A DNA stretch of 64,000 nt from Romanomermis culicivorax (taxonomy: Eukaryota > Nematoda > Enoplea > Mermithida > Mermithidae). Shown one piece after another: positions 12,222 to 23,326 of the stretch (its first letter is position 1; every line of letters begins with the position of its first letter). The position numbers were made by a program, and so were the translations under genes. The notes beneath the pieces were generated by a model that was given only the letters and a program-made list of their open reading frames with translations, was not told the origin of the DNA and did not search any database. Location of the stretch: contig CAWUHX010000082.1 of assembly GCA_963922205.1 (NCBI GenBank), forward strand, positions 682,001 to 746,000, given 5' to 3'.

Positions 12222-13281
12222 CACTTGAAAAGAATCGTTATCTTCAAACCTGATGCACGACTTCTTTTCAGGATGCATCGCAAAAATCTCAAGATTCATC
12301 ACAAAAGAATCAAGATGTAAGAGTTTTTCAATGTTTAACATTCTTTTCAAGTGCATAACATTTTTTTTAAGATTATCTTGAAAAAATCAAGATCGAATCT
12401 TGAAAAAAATCAAGAAGGGCGGTACATCAAAGGATAAAAATTCCTGAAACAAGCCAATCAAAGGCGTTGTTTCGCCTCCTATGTTTGAATACGCGGGCAC
12501 CCATTAAAGTGAATTTCTGAGGTAACGACTTGCTGGCCGAGGGACGGCCCTTGGTTTTTACGGACGGGGGGATGGCAGAGGGAGGAGGATATTTTGCTCG
12601 GAGAAGGAAATGGAAAAACGTCAAAAATGCTTGTTTTTCACTCAAAATGCAAAATAATCTAAATTTTGGACTTAGTCAGCTGTTCCAAGGCTATTCCTTA
12701 CCATCTCAGGAACCCCATAAAGAAACGAAAATTTGGATTCTTTTCCGAAATAACTGCGAAATATAAAAATTTTTTAATGAAAAACCAATATATTCATCGG
12801 ATTCCCTGTGCAAAATACCCCTCGCCCGCTGTGTCGCTGTGTCCGTCCGTCAAAACCAAAGACGCCCTTCGGCAGCAAGCTGCTATCTCAGAAATCGACT
12901 TTGAAGGATTCCTGCAAAGGAAGCTGAGCAACGCTTTTGATTGGATAGTTTCAGAAATATTCATTCTCTGATGTGCCGCCCATCTTAATTTTTTCAAAGA
13001 TGGGCTCCTGATTTTTTTAACATAGGATCGTGATTTTTTATGGTATATTGATTTTTAAAGATGATATCTTGATTTTTTTTCAAGATGCCATGTTGATTTT
13101 TTCACGATTATCTTGAATAAATTGCGGTGCACCTGAAAAGAAAGTCGAACATAGAAAATAATTTTACATCTTGATCTTTTTGATATGCATCTAGAAATTT
13201 TTGCGAAGAATCTTGAAATCTTTGCGATGTATGTTGAGAAAACGTTGTGCGTCATGTTTAGGCAACTGTTCTTTTCAAGTG
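12222..13281. mobile_element. Foldback element with AATCAAGAT subterminal repeats
   Basis: About 1,060 bp bounded by CACTTGAAAAGAA (12222) and its complement TTCTTTTCAAGTG (13269-13281). Both arms contain many AATCAAGAT/ATCTTGATT units. The inner arms are inverted copies of a GC-richer block around GGTTTTTACGGACGG (left) and CCGTCCGTCAAAACC (right). This is a long imperfect palindrome, as in foldback-type elements. There is no transposase, and no target duplication was found. Confidence 0.65.
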
Positions 13282-15080
13282 TTCTCTTCTCGTATTTCGT
13301 ACACAACATCATGCTGATTCACTCCTGATTTGGGCAGAACTATGTCAAAATTATATTTTTGTTTCTTACTTTTTCTGTAGTGATTTTGATGTTGCTCAGA
13401 AGTCTTTTTGAATTTGACATTATTTGACATTGACATTATACTGGATGCAGATTTTTAAATCAAGAAAATAATAGTAGAACGGAAGTTGTCAGGAAAAAAA
13501 TTACTTGAAACTCATACCAGCAGCCGAATAAAGATTACATACGCTGTTCGGTATAGAGAATCTGGCTTAAATCGAAATGGGGGCGAACACCCGATGGCAT
13601 TAATGTTCAAAATGTGGAGGAGTTGGGGTTTTAATTCCCATAAAAAATCATGGTTACATACGATACACTGCGTATATCAGGCACGTTCATAATTATCCAC
13701 ACATGCTGAACAAGACAAGACTTAGAAAAAACTATAACGTTGAAAAACACTCATGTGAGAACTTTCAGCGGAAAAAAGTTTTAGAAAATCTCGAAAATTA
13801 CAGGAATAAAAATGCTAAACAAAAATAAACAAAATATGCAAATAATCTCATTTCATATACAGTATATGGAAATAGTCAATCGCCTCAGAAGAGAAGCAAT
13901 CATAATACCCATAGAATAATTAGCTTAACTGCAAAACCATTAAAAGAACAATGATGCAAGAAAATCGCACGAAAAACAAGGTCGAGCAAGATCTTATATA
14001 TAATTTTCGTTCTTATTTTTTATCAGGATGTTATAATTTACTCTGCAACTGTTGATTGTTGGTTTGTTGAAGCGGTATATCATCGGACTTTGCATGTTGA
14101 TATTTTGCACAAGAATTCTTAGATATTGTTGTTTGTCAGTGGATCTAAAGTATAGTCAATCACACATAAGTTTTTTAACGACCTTTTGGGTTTGAAGAGT
14201 GTCTACGAAAATCCTGATCTCATTCAATTGTAACAATTTTCAGTTCTACGCCAAGGAAACTTGGAATGCCCGGTGGTTCCAAAAATCTGAAGGTGGATCT
14301 TTTTGGACACCAGCTGCTAGTAAGATTTAACTCCATTTCACTTCGCGAGAAATTTGATATGATTGACGTTAAAGTTATTGGAAATCTACTAATTTTACAT
14401 AGTGATTTTTTTGTATTCACGTTGGAAATCGTTATAACAAAAAAACAGCCCAAAAAACGAAACATTTATAGCACGGGACACATTTCAATAAAATTTAGGA
14501 AAATATTCCAAAAATTGGCAACATTTTCGGAAATATCTTTTTTCTCCCGGTGTAGCGCTCCGAGTTTGCATTTTTAGTTTTGTCTCTAAAATACAAAAGG
14601 ATTATTTTGTTTCTTCTTTTTATGCATAACTTTCTCTTACATCAATGGACATTGGCTCGATTCTAACCCTAAACACAATCACAATAAGACATTCAATTTT
14701 CCTGAAAGTGTCAGGACACTGAGTCTATTGCCGTTCACATTAACTGAATCTGTTTATTGTTTGACAGATGCAGCGAAGCATTGAAAGTAAGTTCAATCAA
14801 CCAAAAAAAGTATGTCTTGCTAAAGTAATATGTGAAAAACACTTCCTCGTCCATTGACCGATCATTGATTTTCTCTATTAGCCTGGTCAAATACACTGAG
14901 ATATTGACAGCAGTTCTATCTAAATCAAGAATGAGTGACCCCTCTATTGTGATAAGACAATTAATATTTGTATTATCAAAATGATTGAGAAATTTAATTC
15001 AATTCATTATTTGTTGCTGCATCTGCCACTTTAAAGTAAATGGACTATTGTGGTAAATTTTGAGCGATGTTATTCTTCAA
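13282..15080. other. Intergenic AT-rich DNA
   Basis: No recognised gene apart from the short candidate exon at 14,244-14,319. The remainder is unstructured, AT-rich sequence. Confidence 0.5.
14244..14319 (+). CDS. Candidate small internal exon
   Basis: An acceptor ACAATTTTCAG ends at 14243 and a donor GTAAGA begins at 14320, with 76 bp between. One frame reads KLGMPGGSKNLKVDLFGHQL without a stop. The splice signals are good, but no neighbouring exon or family was identified. Confidence 0.25.
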
Positions 15081-15082
15081 TT

Positions 15083-15110
15083 AGAAAGAAAGAAAGAAAG
15101 AAAGAAGAAA
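15083..15110. repeat. (GAAA)n microsatellite, LINE tail
   Basis: About six tandem AAAG units. They sit exactly at the predicted 3' end of the minus-strand LINE and read as (CTTT)n in its sense. Confidence 0.8.
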
Positions 15111-15334
15111 AGTTTATTTTTCGAACGAAGAGAAAAGAACAAAAACACATGTTAGTCTGGAAAAAGAAATACAACAAACATCAAGATTATTGGTTATTAA
15201 TGCACTACGAAATAAAGAGTAATGTGAAAATGTTAGCATATTGAAAGATCAAACAATACAGTGAGTGAGTGAAAGACAATATGAATTAATTTGCATATGG
15301 AGACATGCAGGTACAGAAGTATACTTACGCGCGC

Positions 15335-16027
15335 CTAGATGAACGAAAAAGAGAAATCAACACAGAAATGAAGAAAAAAAATCATATTATAATGTCCTTG
15401 TATAAATTTAGAAAAAAAGATATCTTTAAGTTTTCGAGAAAAAGATTCTACTGAAGTCGCTTTTACAACGTGGTCGGGTAATGTGTTCCATGTATGAATG
15501 ACTCGTTTAGCAAAGCTATATTTGTCAACGTCAAGATGAGAATTGCCTATGTTGAGTTTAAATGAGTTTCTGGCTCTAGTAGGATTTGTACCGAAGGAAA
15601 AATAATTTTCTACTGGTAGAATAGATTTTCGGATGATGGAGTAGGCCATAATTAGATCAAAAAGAATGCATCTAGTCTCTAATCTGATAAGATTCATATC
15701 AGTTAATCTTTGATCATAAGATAATGATTTGTCAGTACTAACCCATTTAGTGAGTCGCCTCTGAACTTTTTCAACTGCCACAATATCTTTAATGAGAAAT
15801 GGATTCCAGACTACTGTACTGTATTCTAGAATAGGACGTACATATGTGGTGAATGCTTTTGCTAAGAGAAATTTATCTTTCGAAAAAAAACTTCTTATAA
15901 TCAAGCCACAGACTCGCATAGCTTTATTCACTATAAAGTTACAATGGGCACCAGAAGAAAGGTTGTCCGAAACGAAGACCCCAAGATCTTTAATAGCGGA
16001 TTCCAAGTCAGGAACAAAAAACCCCAT
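15335..16027 (-). pseudogene. LINE reverse transcriptase, C-terminal part
   Basis: The 230-codon continuation of the LINE polyprotein after a frameshift. It carries the conserved post-RT region of CR1/Jockey-like elements: IKDLGVFVS, then TYVRPILEYSTVVWNP, EKVQRRLTKW, and a C-terminal WNTLPDHVV followed by SFSRKL. It ends with a stop at 15335, before the 3' UTR and tetranucleotide tail. No RNase H domain is visible. Confidence 0.85.
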
Positions 16028-17045
16028 TTAGATAGTAAGGATTTTTTGGGTTGTTTTTACCAGTGTGAAGTATCGAACATTTTTTAATAGAAATAGGTGG
16101 CTGCCACAATTCAGTCCAATGACTTGAGTGGAGTAAATCGAGTTGAAGTACTTCTTTTTCAAAAGCCAGGTTGAAAATCTTTACATCGTCAGCAAAAAGG
16201 AATACCTTGCTATTAGACCTATGATCAGTAATATCGTTATTAAGAATTTGAAATAATGTAGGTCCAAGTACACTGCCTTGAGGGACACCACTGATTACAG
16301 ATTTGATCTCTGATGAGGAATCGTTCAGCTTGACGCATTGGGTTCTACCTGCCAAGAAAGCTTGAAGCCATCTCAGTGTAGTACTTCTTATACCATAGGC
16401 ATCAAGTTTAATGAGCAACTTACTATGAGACACCGAGTCGAAGGCTTTTGAAAAGTCAATATATGCAACATCGATAGTTTGCTTATTATCAATTCCTTTA
16501 GTCCAAAGATTAGTACATTCTAGTAATTGATGTGTGCAAGATTTTCCTTTCTGAAAACCAAATTGGTAGTCACTTAATAAGCCATTAGTTTGTAAATAAG
16601 TTTGTATGTTTTTATTTATAATAGATTCCATTGCTTTACAGGTTACGCAACAAAGGGAGATTGGTCGATAATTTTTTGCTAGAGAAATATCGCCTTTCTT
16701 GTGAATTGGGATAATGATAGCATGTTTCCATAATTTCAGCAAGGATCCTGTGTGATAAGAAACTTCAAATATAGTACTAAGAGGTTTATTGAGAACGTGC
16801 TTGAATTTCTTAAGAAAAAAAGCACATGAACTATCAGGTCCTAGAGCAAGAGATGGTTTAAGTTTACCAAGAACTTCCAGAACAACTTCCTCACTAAAAG
16901 TTACTAATCCAGTTTGGCTGTTACACCTGGGAGGAAATAAGGGTTGAGTTCCATTATCATATGTGAAAACTGAACTGAAATACTCGTTGAAGAGATTAGA
17001 CATAATTTTTTCGTCATAAACATTTGCACCATCTACGTTGTTCAA
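16008..17045 (-). pseudogene. LINE reverse transcriptase, N-terminal part (frameshifted)
   Basis: Reverse transcriptase of a non-LTR retrotransposon, which copies its RNA at the target site. In order the sequence shows NYRPISL, the catalytic block YIDFSKAFDSVSH, SGVPQGSVLGPTLF and LFADDVKIF with the FADD active site. The last codons at 16,008-16,027 overlap the next frame at matching sequence (NG-F at the junction), so a single frameshift separates this ORF from 15,335-16,027. The 5' end was cut by the gypsy insertion at 17,046 and continues in frame at 29,141. Not functional as it stands. Confidence 0.85.
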
Positions 17046-17046
17046 A
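17043..17046. repeat. Target-site duplication CAAA (left)
   Basis: CAAA precedes the left LTR and is repeated at 29,137-29,140 after the right LTR. Removing the element restores an in-frame LINE sequence, which confirms the boundaries. Confidence 0.85.
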
Positions 17047-18480
17047 TGTCACGTGCCGCTCAATTTCTCCGACGTCACGTGATTCAAATCATGTCAACAA
17101 TTTATTTTTTCATGTTTCGTTTATTACTTATTCATGTTTTTGTTTATTTGATTTCTACACATGCATTTTGTGTTCGTTTTTATATTTTTTCATGCATTTC
17201 TATGTTTCGTTTTGTTGTATTTTTATTTCTTTATGAACGTGGGCTACAGTAGGCCCTTTAGCTAAAAACTCCCGCCAGTCGTGCTCCACGAGCACATGGC
17301 TATTTTTGGTGCATTCCATGCACCTCTTATCACCAAAAATTAGCGTCGTTTTTGTTACGCAAAAACGACTAGCTAAGAAGTTTAGCTAAAGACGTTCATA
17401 TGCTTAGCATAGGCACTGCAGTCGGCCTCAGTGCTAAACGCATGTGAACGAAAAAATGTCTATGTGCTCATAGGCATCTTCTGCATCGCGTCTAGCTGCA
17501 GAAGTTAGCTTGGACGCCGAGAAACTCCGCCCAAGCTGCAGCTGTAGCCAAACATGTCCTTAAAAGGACATGTTTCTTTAGTTTTTCGCTCATTCTTGGC
17601 TCATTCCTGGGTTTTACCCCTGCGTCCGATTTGTTGTCAGCATCCGCCGCCTGTTGCCTAATTTGAATAAATTTGAATAACCTTCACTGCGTCCCCCGCC
17701 TTACATTAAATAAATTTGCATAAATTTATACCCGGTTACTGCGTCCGCCGCTTACCCGTCTACAGTACCCGCTGCCCATCAGTGCCAGGTGTCCGACCGC
17801 CCCGGTTCGCAAAAAAACGTTGGAGCATCGCCTCCCGATAGCCGAAACTCGTCGCTAGGACTCGTGTGGATCGCATCCCTGCTCCAGTGCCAGAAGACCG
17901 AAAGTATCCAGGGACTTGCCGCCCGATTCGTCGAATCGCTTGAGAAACAGGACTAGGTGAGTCTTCTCAGGGGATTATTGTTATTTGTGGGATATTTGTT
18001 GGGGAACCCTTCTTAAGTCGTTTTCCCAGGTTTTCCACAGATAAGTAGGGCCTCCACCTCTCAGGTTCGGGCTAAATAGGGGCTGTCTGGTTCATAACCG
18101 GGTCCCACAATTTAGGTCATTTTACGGGTGACCCTGTCCCCACTCTCACTGAGTAGGACTCGGGGTTTGTCGCACCTAGCCTGGCCGCGTTGTCCATTAC
18201 CCTACAGTAAGACCCCAGGACAACACCAGAGAACCAACTATAGACCTCTCTATAGCCACCATTTGCCAGGTTAGGCCCCCAACGCCAACCAGGGAAGCCT
18301 GGGGAAAATGCCAGTATCCATCAGGAGTCACAGCCTATTACTCACTGTAATAGGATCAATCTGATATGGTTCACCATCAATGTGACGTCTAAAACACGGT
18401 ACTACCTGATGTGATACCCAAACCTCCCCAGCTCTCCCAGTTGGACATGTCATACACGTGACATGGCGTAAAATGTGACA
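17047..18480 (+). repeat. Left LTR (1,434 bp)
   Basis: Begins TGTCACGTGCCG and ends AAAATGTGACA. A GACGTCACGTGA site combining a CRE-like half and an E-box lies about 20 bp from the start. It matches 27,703-29,136 almost base for base. I see no convincing tRNA primer-binding site directly after it; the nearest TGG is about ten bases in (TGGAAAATCGACC). Confidence 0.95.
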
Positions 18481-19000
18481 TAGCGAGGCTGGAAAATCGA
18501 CCTTAAGTCTGGCACTCGCCCTTAAGTGCAAAAACTTCACCCTTGGGTCGGAACTACCCCCAGGTCGGGTCAATTCCCATTTTAAGTCGGACAAGCCCCC
18601 TTAAAATCCGGTACTAGCCATCCAATAAGTCGGAGACCCCCCCCCCCCCAAATTCGGGTTTACTGCCTAATGGGTTGGGAATGTCCCTTATTTCGGATTA
18701 CCGCTACTGTAGGTCGGAAACTTCCCCTCAAGTCGAGTGTAATTACTGTAAGTCGGAAATTTTTCCCGTGCCACGGAGAGTTATTACTGTAGGTCAGGAA
18801 TTTATCCCTTAAAATCGAGTTTAATTACTGTAAGACGGAAATCGCCCTTACGAGTGATCTAAATGTGATCTATATGTGTAAATAATTATCTCACGCGTGT
18901 GTATCGCCCCTATGAGTAATAAATTCCCCTGAGTCGAGTTATTTATCCTCAGAGTCGAGTTATTTGCCCCAGAGTTGAGTTATATATCGAGTATTCTGTA
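18481..19000 (+). repeat. Leader: degenerate AAGTCGGA repeats
   Basis: The leader just after the left LTR is built from irregular repeats with cores such as TAAGTCGGA, TGTAGGTCGGA and CAAGTCGAG, separated by pyrimidine-rich runs (CCCCTTAA). Later units read GAGTCGAGTTAT. This is not coding. Confidence 0.6.
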
Positions 19001-19640
19001 TTTCTCCTCTGATTAATCCTGTATATTCTATCTACTTAATCTGTGTTGTAAACTACCTTATCTATCTCTTTCCCCTTTTATTTTCCCCCCCTCTCTCCTT
19101 TTGGGTGGTATACTGTAACCCTCAGGGTGGGTGCCGTTACAGTACGCCTGTGTCCATTCCCGTACTGTAACTACAGTATACCCATACGCCGGTACTGGTA
19201 TCACAGCTGTAGGGGTTGACGGCCTCTCCTGGCTGTAAGTGGTCCATGACCCCATGATACCGTACACCCTTCAGGTATAATTCTGGACGTCATACATGGC
19301 TGCGATCTGTTAACTGTGTACAGTATTTTTGTATGTCGGCGGAAACTGTCGGAATTGCTCACTTTTCCGGCCCCAAAATTTTCAACCTACTGTTTACACA
19401 TTTAACACGTGTATGTCCAAATCTCGTATTTTCTGCTTTTCTGTTATTTTTTTCCCCAATTTTCTTCTTCCGTCAGCTGAGCGGTGTCAAAAAAAAAAAA
19501 AAATTTTCTGTTTTCTGATGCCACTGCTACAGTATGACACCCTTACGTAAGTTTCTCTCTCCTTCTCATTTCTACTTACTGTAAGGTCTGTTCTCTTTTA
19601 TTCTCGGGTTGTTGCATCTAGACCATAGACTTTACGGGTC
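19001..19640 (+). other. Leader between the two repeat arrays
   Basis: Pyrimidine-rich leader of the gypsy element with a 14-15-base A run near 19,490. No ORF is supported. Confidence 0.5.
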
Positions 19641-19648
19641 ATGCTCTT

Positions 19649-20688
19649 TGACGTCAGCAATAACAACGTTACGGGTTGTTGTTGTTGTGTGGTTCAGCCT
19701 CACGGATGCAACCACTGACGTCTGCAACAGCCGCTTCACTTGCTGCTGCTTTAAAGGGTGGGTAGCCCTCCGGGTTTTACTCCTGACGTCAGCAATGGTG
19801 ACATTACGTGTTGTTGTTTGAGTTAATACTCCTGCAGTACTAACTTCTGACGTCTGCAACAGCTGAAACTAACGTTGTTGCAACAGGTTCGGCTGGTTCC
19901 CTGCACCCCATCTGTGACGTCAGCAATGGTGACGCACCGTGTCACTATTCAAAGATGTGCAGGTCTTACGGGTGCCACATCTGACGTCTGCAACAACTGC
20001 ATCTCATGTCATTGACTTAAGGTATCAGACCCTTGGTTCCACCTTTTGACGTCAGCAACGGCACCATCACGTGTTGCTGTATACCGATAGTTGGCTTCAG
20101 GGCCCTATTGCTGACGTCAGCAATGACAATGTATCATGTTCTCGCAGCAGGAATTGAGGTTACATGATCCTATTTCTAACGTCCGCAACGGTAACATTAC
20201 GTGCTACTGCAGGGGTTTTGCTGGCCTTAGGCACTCACCCCTGGCGTCTGCAACTGCGACATGATACTTGAATACTCTTATCCCAGGCACCTGCAGTCAG
20301 CACCAAGGTCATGTGTTGGTTCATACCCCCTACCTTTTGACGTCAGCACCAGGTTACTGTCGGTCCTTTGAGTATTCCACTTGAGTCGTAGGTGGTCGCT
20401 GGCGCATGGTCCTATCACCTACTGCTCTTGTCCAAGGGTTGGTGTGTGTCTGGGACTGATGCCTGGGAAACATCAGTCCACATACATACACCACCTGAGA
20501 TGCTCTCTAGCCTGCGTACTGATCAGGTTGTCCGCCCGGGTAGTGGCACTGTTGATCAGCACGTGGCTGCTTTCAAGCTTTAACTGCAGGTTTGAACGAG
20601 TTACACTCGGCCTCAGCTGGGTTGGTTGTTTGACTCGTGTACACGGTAGGCATTTGCAGTCAGTACTGCCTGTGTCTGACGTCTGCAA
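19649..20688 (+). promoter_or_regulatory. Phased array of CRE-like TGACGTCA sites
   Basis: Twelve-base units TGACGTCAGCAA or TGACGTCTGCAA start at 19649, 19716, 19784, 19848, 19915, 19982, 20047 and 20112. Weaker units start at 20177 and 20242, with further copies at 20338 and 20677. Spacing is 64-68 bp over the first ten. The A and T forms alternate in the first six. TGACGTCA is the CREB/ATF (bZIP) site, so I infer a transcriptional enhancer. Binding by host factors is not shown by sequence alone. Confidence 0.7.
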
Positions 20689-20709
20689 GGGTTCAGCAAT
20701 CTTCTTGTA

Positions 20710-22156
20710 AATTTCTTATCTAAATTCACTCATTCTCTTTCGTCTCATTGAGCTGTCATACATAGATCTTCTTTAGTGTCCCCGCCGTAGTGGTTCCCGA
20801 GGGACCGCAGCACAGCCTCCGGTTGGGCCTAGAGTGTATAGGACCCCCTGTCATATTTCATTCACTTGAACCCCTTCGTTAACTGGCTTAACGATGCCTG
20901 CGCTAGAGTCGCCACTGACCCATAGTCTGCCTCCGCGGTCTACCCCCCTGTTAGTCATGTAATGTAATAGGCACCATTGAGTCCGCCTCAGCGAAGGTAT
21001 TGAGTACGCCTCGATACATAACTGGGTCCGCCTCAGTTATTTACACTCAATAATTCACCCAGGGACACCTTGTACCCATGATCCCTTAGACGTTTTCGGG
21101 TACACCCTCAAAACATCCAGAATAAATTCATCTTAACTGACTGAGTGTGTCAGAATAGCACCCTTGGTACCCGTGCTCTCTCTCTCTCTCTTCCACTGTG
21201 TGACCTGCGAGCCTCACTACATCTCAGTGATCGGCAACCCGGCCACCAGCTGTATATAATACTCCTAGAGAGTGTCTGTTCTGTTCCGAATGCGGGCTCC
21301 CGTTTCGGACACAGCTGTAAGTTACTTGTGAATGTCGTCCAACACGGAACCTCTGTATACTCCATCACACTGTACAGAGATCGCAATCGCTCCTGGTGAG
21401 TGAGGCCCGTTGCGTAACTGCGCGACCCCTTTGCGTAACTGGGTTTGTAAATTAGTTTTGTCCCTATTTATTGCTCCCTTTTAAGTTCACTTTCAGTTGT
21501 CCACATCCTTTTCACCTTATGCCACTTTATGCTCTACTCCTGGTGAGTAGGATCTTGCCGGCTACGAGTCCGCCTCGCCCCAAGGTTTGTAAACTAGTAC
21601 AAACGGTCGAACCTCCAGGAAAAATCCCTCCTGAGCGGGTTCATCTGTCATCTTATTTCTCGGCAGGAAAACGGCCTTTTCTCTCCTCTTATATCTATTT
21701 TTCTGTCCTTTTCAGCTATTCTAATTGCCGGGTCCAGGCCCCAACTCTACATCTTTTTGGTCGGGATCGATTCCCCCATATCTCAGGCCATGCCTATATC
21801 CATCACGGGCGACCAGATAAATTCCCTTCTGCGTCACCCTGGTGTACTCTGATCTTGCATCTTACAATCCTATTCCCATTCTAGCTCCATTTTCGTGGTC
21901 GCTAGTCTTAAACTAAATCAAGTTTACGTCACAAACGCCATCGCCCATGGGTTTTTCGAATTCACGCGCTCTTTCGCCGCGAATTCAAAAGTAGTACTCA
22001 CTTTCACTTTACACAATAGAGACACCTTGTCATTCCTGCCGTCTCAGTACCCAGCCTGTACAGACCAGTGAGCCGCTCTCTATTCAATTTGACTTAATTG
22101 CTTCACGGGCAAGAACGTCTGTTCTAACCACCTTACGGGAGAACGAACCCTCGGAC
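20710..22156 (+). other. Leader upstream of gag
   Basis: Non-repetitive leader. Open frames here (for example 21,471-21,884) lack gag similarity and look incidental. Short GTCCGCCTC-type repeats lie near 20,925-21,035. Confidence 0.5.
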
Positions 22157-23326
22157 ATGAAGTCGGAAGCTGATCTCCCTTCACAGATCGAGAACAAGGT
22201 CCAGGCAGCATTTGAGAATGCTCTTGGACCCCTCAACCAAAAGTTAGAGGCCATGAATGGTCGGAGGCACCCTCCCGTGTCCAGCTTTATGGCCCATCCA
22301 ACCTTCTCCGATGCTTTTGGTGAGTCTATCACTGATTTTATGTCGCATCTTACTCATTTCTTTACACTCCAGGGTGTAAGCGAAACTGATCATGCGTATA
22401 AAATCGCCTTTCTGGAGTCATGCCTCACGGGTCCTGCTCTTGCCTCCTACCGAGACTTTAGCAGCAGCACTCCAATACCTACCCGCTACGAAGAGTTTAC
22501 GGCTTTTCTACGGAGAGATTTTCCCGTAGGGCGCGACTCTGATCTGCATCAGCAGCTGATCCAAGATCGACTGCAGAAGCCGACAGAGTCCGCGATAGTC
22601 TACCTTGAGCACCTCAAGAGACTATCCAGGGTAGCGTATCGGGATCTCGCGACGGATGTCCGAGATTCTATCATCAAACCTATCTTTCTGCGAGGATTGA
22701 AACTGGTCCTCAGAGATAGTATCAAGTTTAGGGAGTTTACGACTCTTGAAGAGACACTCAAGGCAGCCTGTTACGCAGAATCCCAAATCTTTCGGGACGA
22801 GATCCGGTACACTGCTCCATCTAACGCCGTTTTCTCTTCAGAACCTAAACACGCCGGATATAATCCCGATATGCCTAACAGAAGCGCAAACGGTCATAAG
22901 AGCAATGCTCAAACGTCATCATCCTCCGCCGATGAAGTTCGCCGCTTGAAACAGGAAATGGCCAGGCTAACGGCCCATGTAGCGAAGCTCACGGCCCAGC
23001 AACGTGCACCAGCGCCAATCCAACAGATGTCGCCTCCACAGCCATCGACACCAAATCAGTCCGCCGGGCGACGCTCGTCGGGAGCACACCTTCAAACGTG
23101 CTCCTTCCACGGACTGTGTACACATAGTGACGCCGACTGCCGGGCCCAGCGTCCCACCGGTGCCGCTCCCGGTAACAACACCGCTAATGGTGGTCGCTGT
23201 TATTTTTGCCATACACGTGCCCACCCCACAGAGGGATGTGATAGGCCATGCCCTCATTGTCATCAAGTGCGAGTGCACCGATCAACTGCCTGTCCGCAGC
23301 GCAATCCGGCAAACACGGGTGAGTAG
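22157..23326 (+). CDS. gag: Retrotransposon Gag
   Basis: A 389-aa structural protein that forms the retrotransposon particle and binds its RNA. The first ~230 residues are the helical gag region (ESCLTGPALASYRDF; VYLEHLKRLSRVAYRDL). A low-complexity Ser/Pro/Gln linker follows. The C-terminus has Cys/His knuckles: one of form C-x2-C-x4-H-x4-C (CYFCHTRAHPTEGC), then C-x2-C-x5-H-x4-C, with a looser Cys/His group before them. The ATG at 22157 is the first in this frame after the leader. It ends at TAG 23326, with the protease frame (-1 relative to gag) opening at the same place. Confidence 0.9.
   Translation: MKSEADLPSQIENKVQAAFENALGPLNQKLEAMNGRRHPPVSSFMAHPTFSDAFGESITDFMSHLTHFFTLQGVSETDHAYKIAFLESCLTGPALASYRDFSSSTPIPTRYEEFTAFLRRDFPVGRDSDLHQQLIQDRLQKPTESAIVYLEHLKRLSRVAYRDLATDVRDSIIKPIFLRGLKLVLRDSIKFREFTTLEETLKAACYAESQIFRDEIRYTAPSNAVFSSEPKHAGYNPDMPNRSANGHKSNAQTSSSSADEVRRLKQEMARLTAHVAKLTAQQRAPAPIQQMSPPQPSTPNQSAGRRSSGAHLQTCSFHGLCTHSDADCRAQRPTGAAPGNNTANGGRCYFCHTRAHPTEGCDRPCPHCHQVRVHRSTACPQRNPANTGE

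Larger units (their letters stand above)
15081..17046 (-). mobile_element. CR1/Jockey-like LINE, 3' part
   Basis: The 3' part of a non-LTR retrotransposon on the minus strand. The 5' side is interrupted by the gypsy element, and the LINE resumes at 29,137. After the ORF stop at 15335 comes a ~230-bp 3' UTR, a TTTATT (AATAAA on the minus strand) at 15113-15118, and a (TTTC)n tail at about 15081-15106. Microsatellite tails in place of poly(A) are usual in CR1-type LINEs. The total surviving length is about 2.1 kb, so the element is 5'-truncated and no endonuclease domain is seen. Confidence 0.85.

Noticed and set aside
17047..17252. Small hydrophobic ORFs at the start of each LTR
   Set aside because: They are simply a T-rich LTR segment, repeated in both LTRs, with no sign of coding selection.
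20381..20710. 109-codon ORF in the gypsy leader
   Set aside because: It overlaps CRE-like repeats and has open frames on the other strand; no gag or other similarity.
21471..21884. 137-codon ORF before gag
   Set aside because: No similarity to retroelement proteins and a different frame from gag; most likely non-coding leader.
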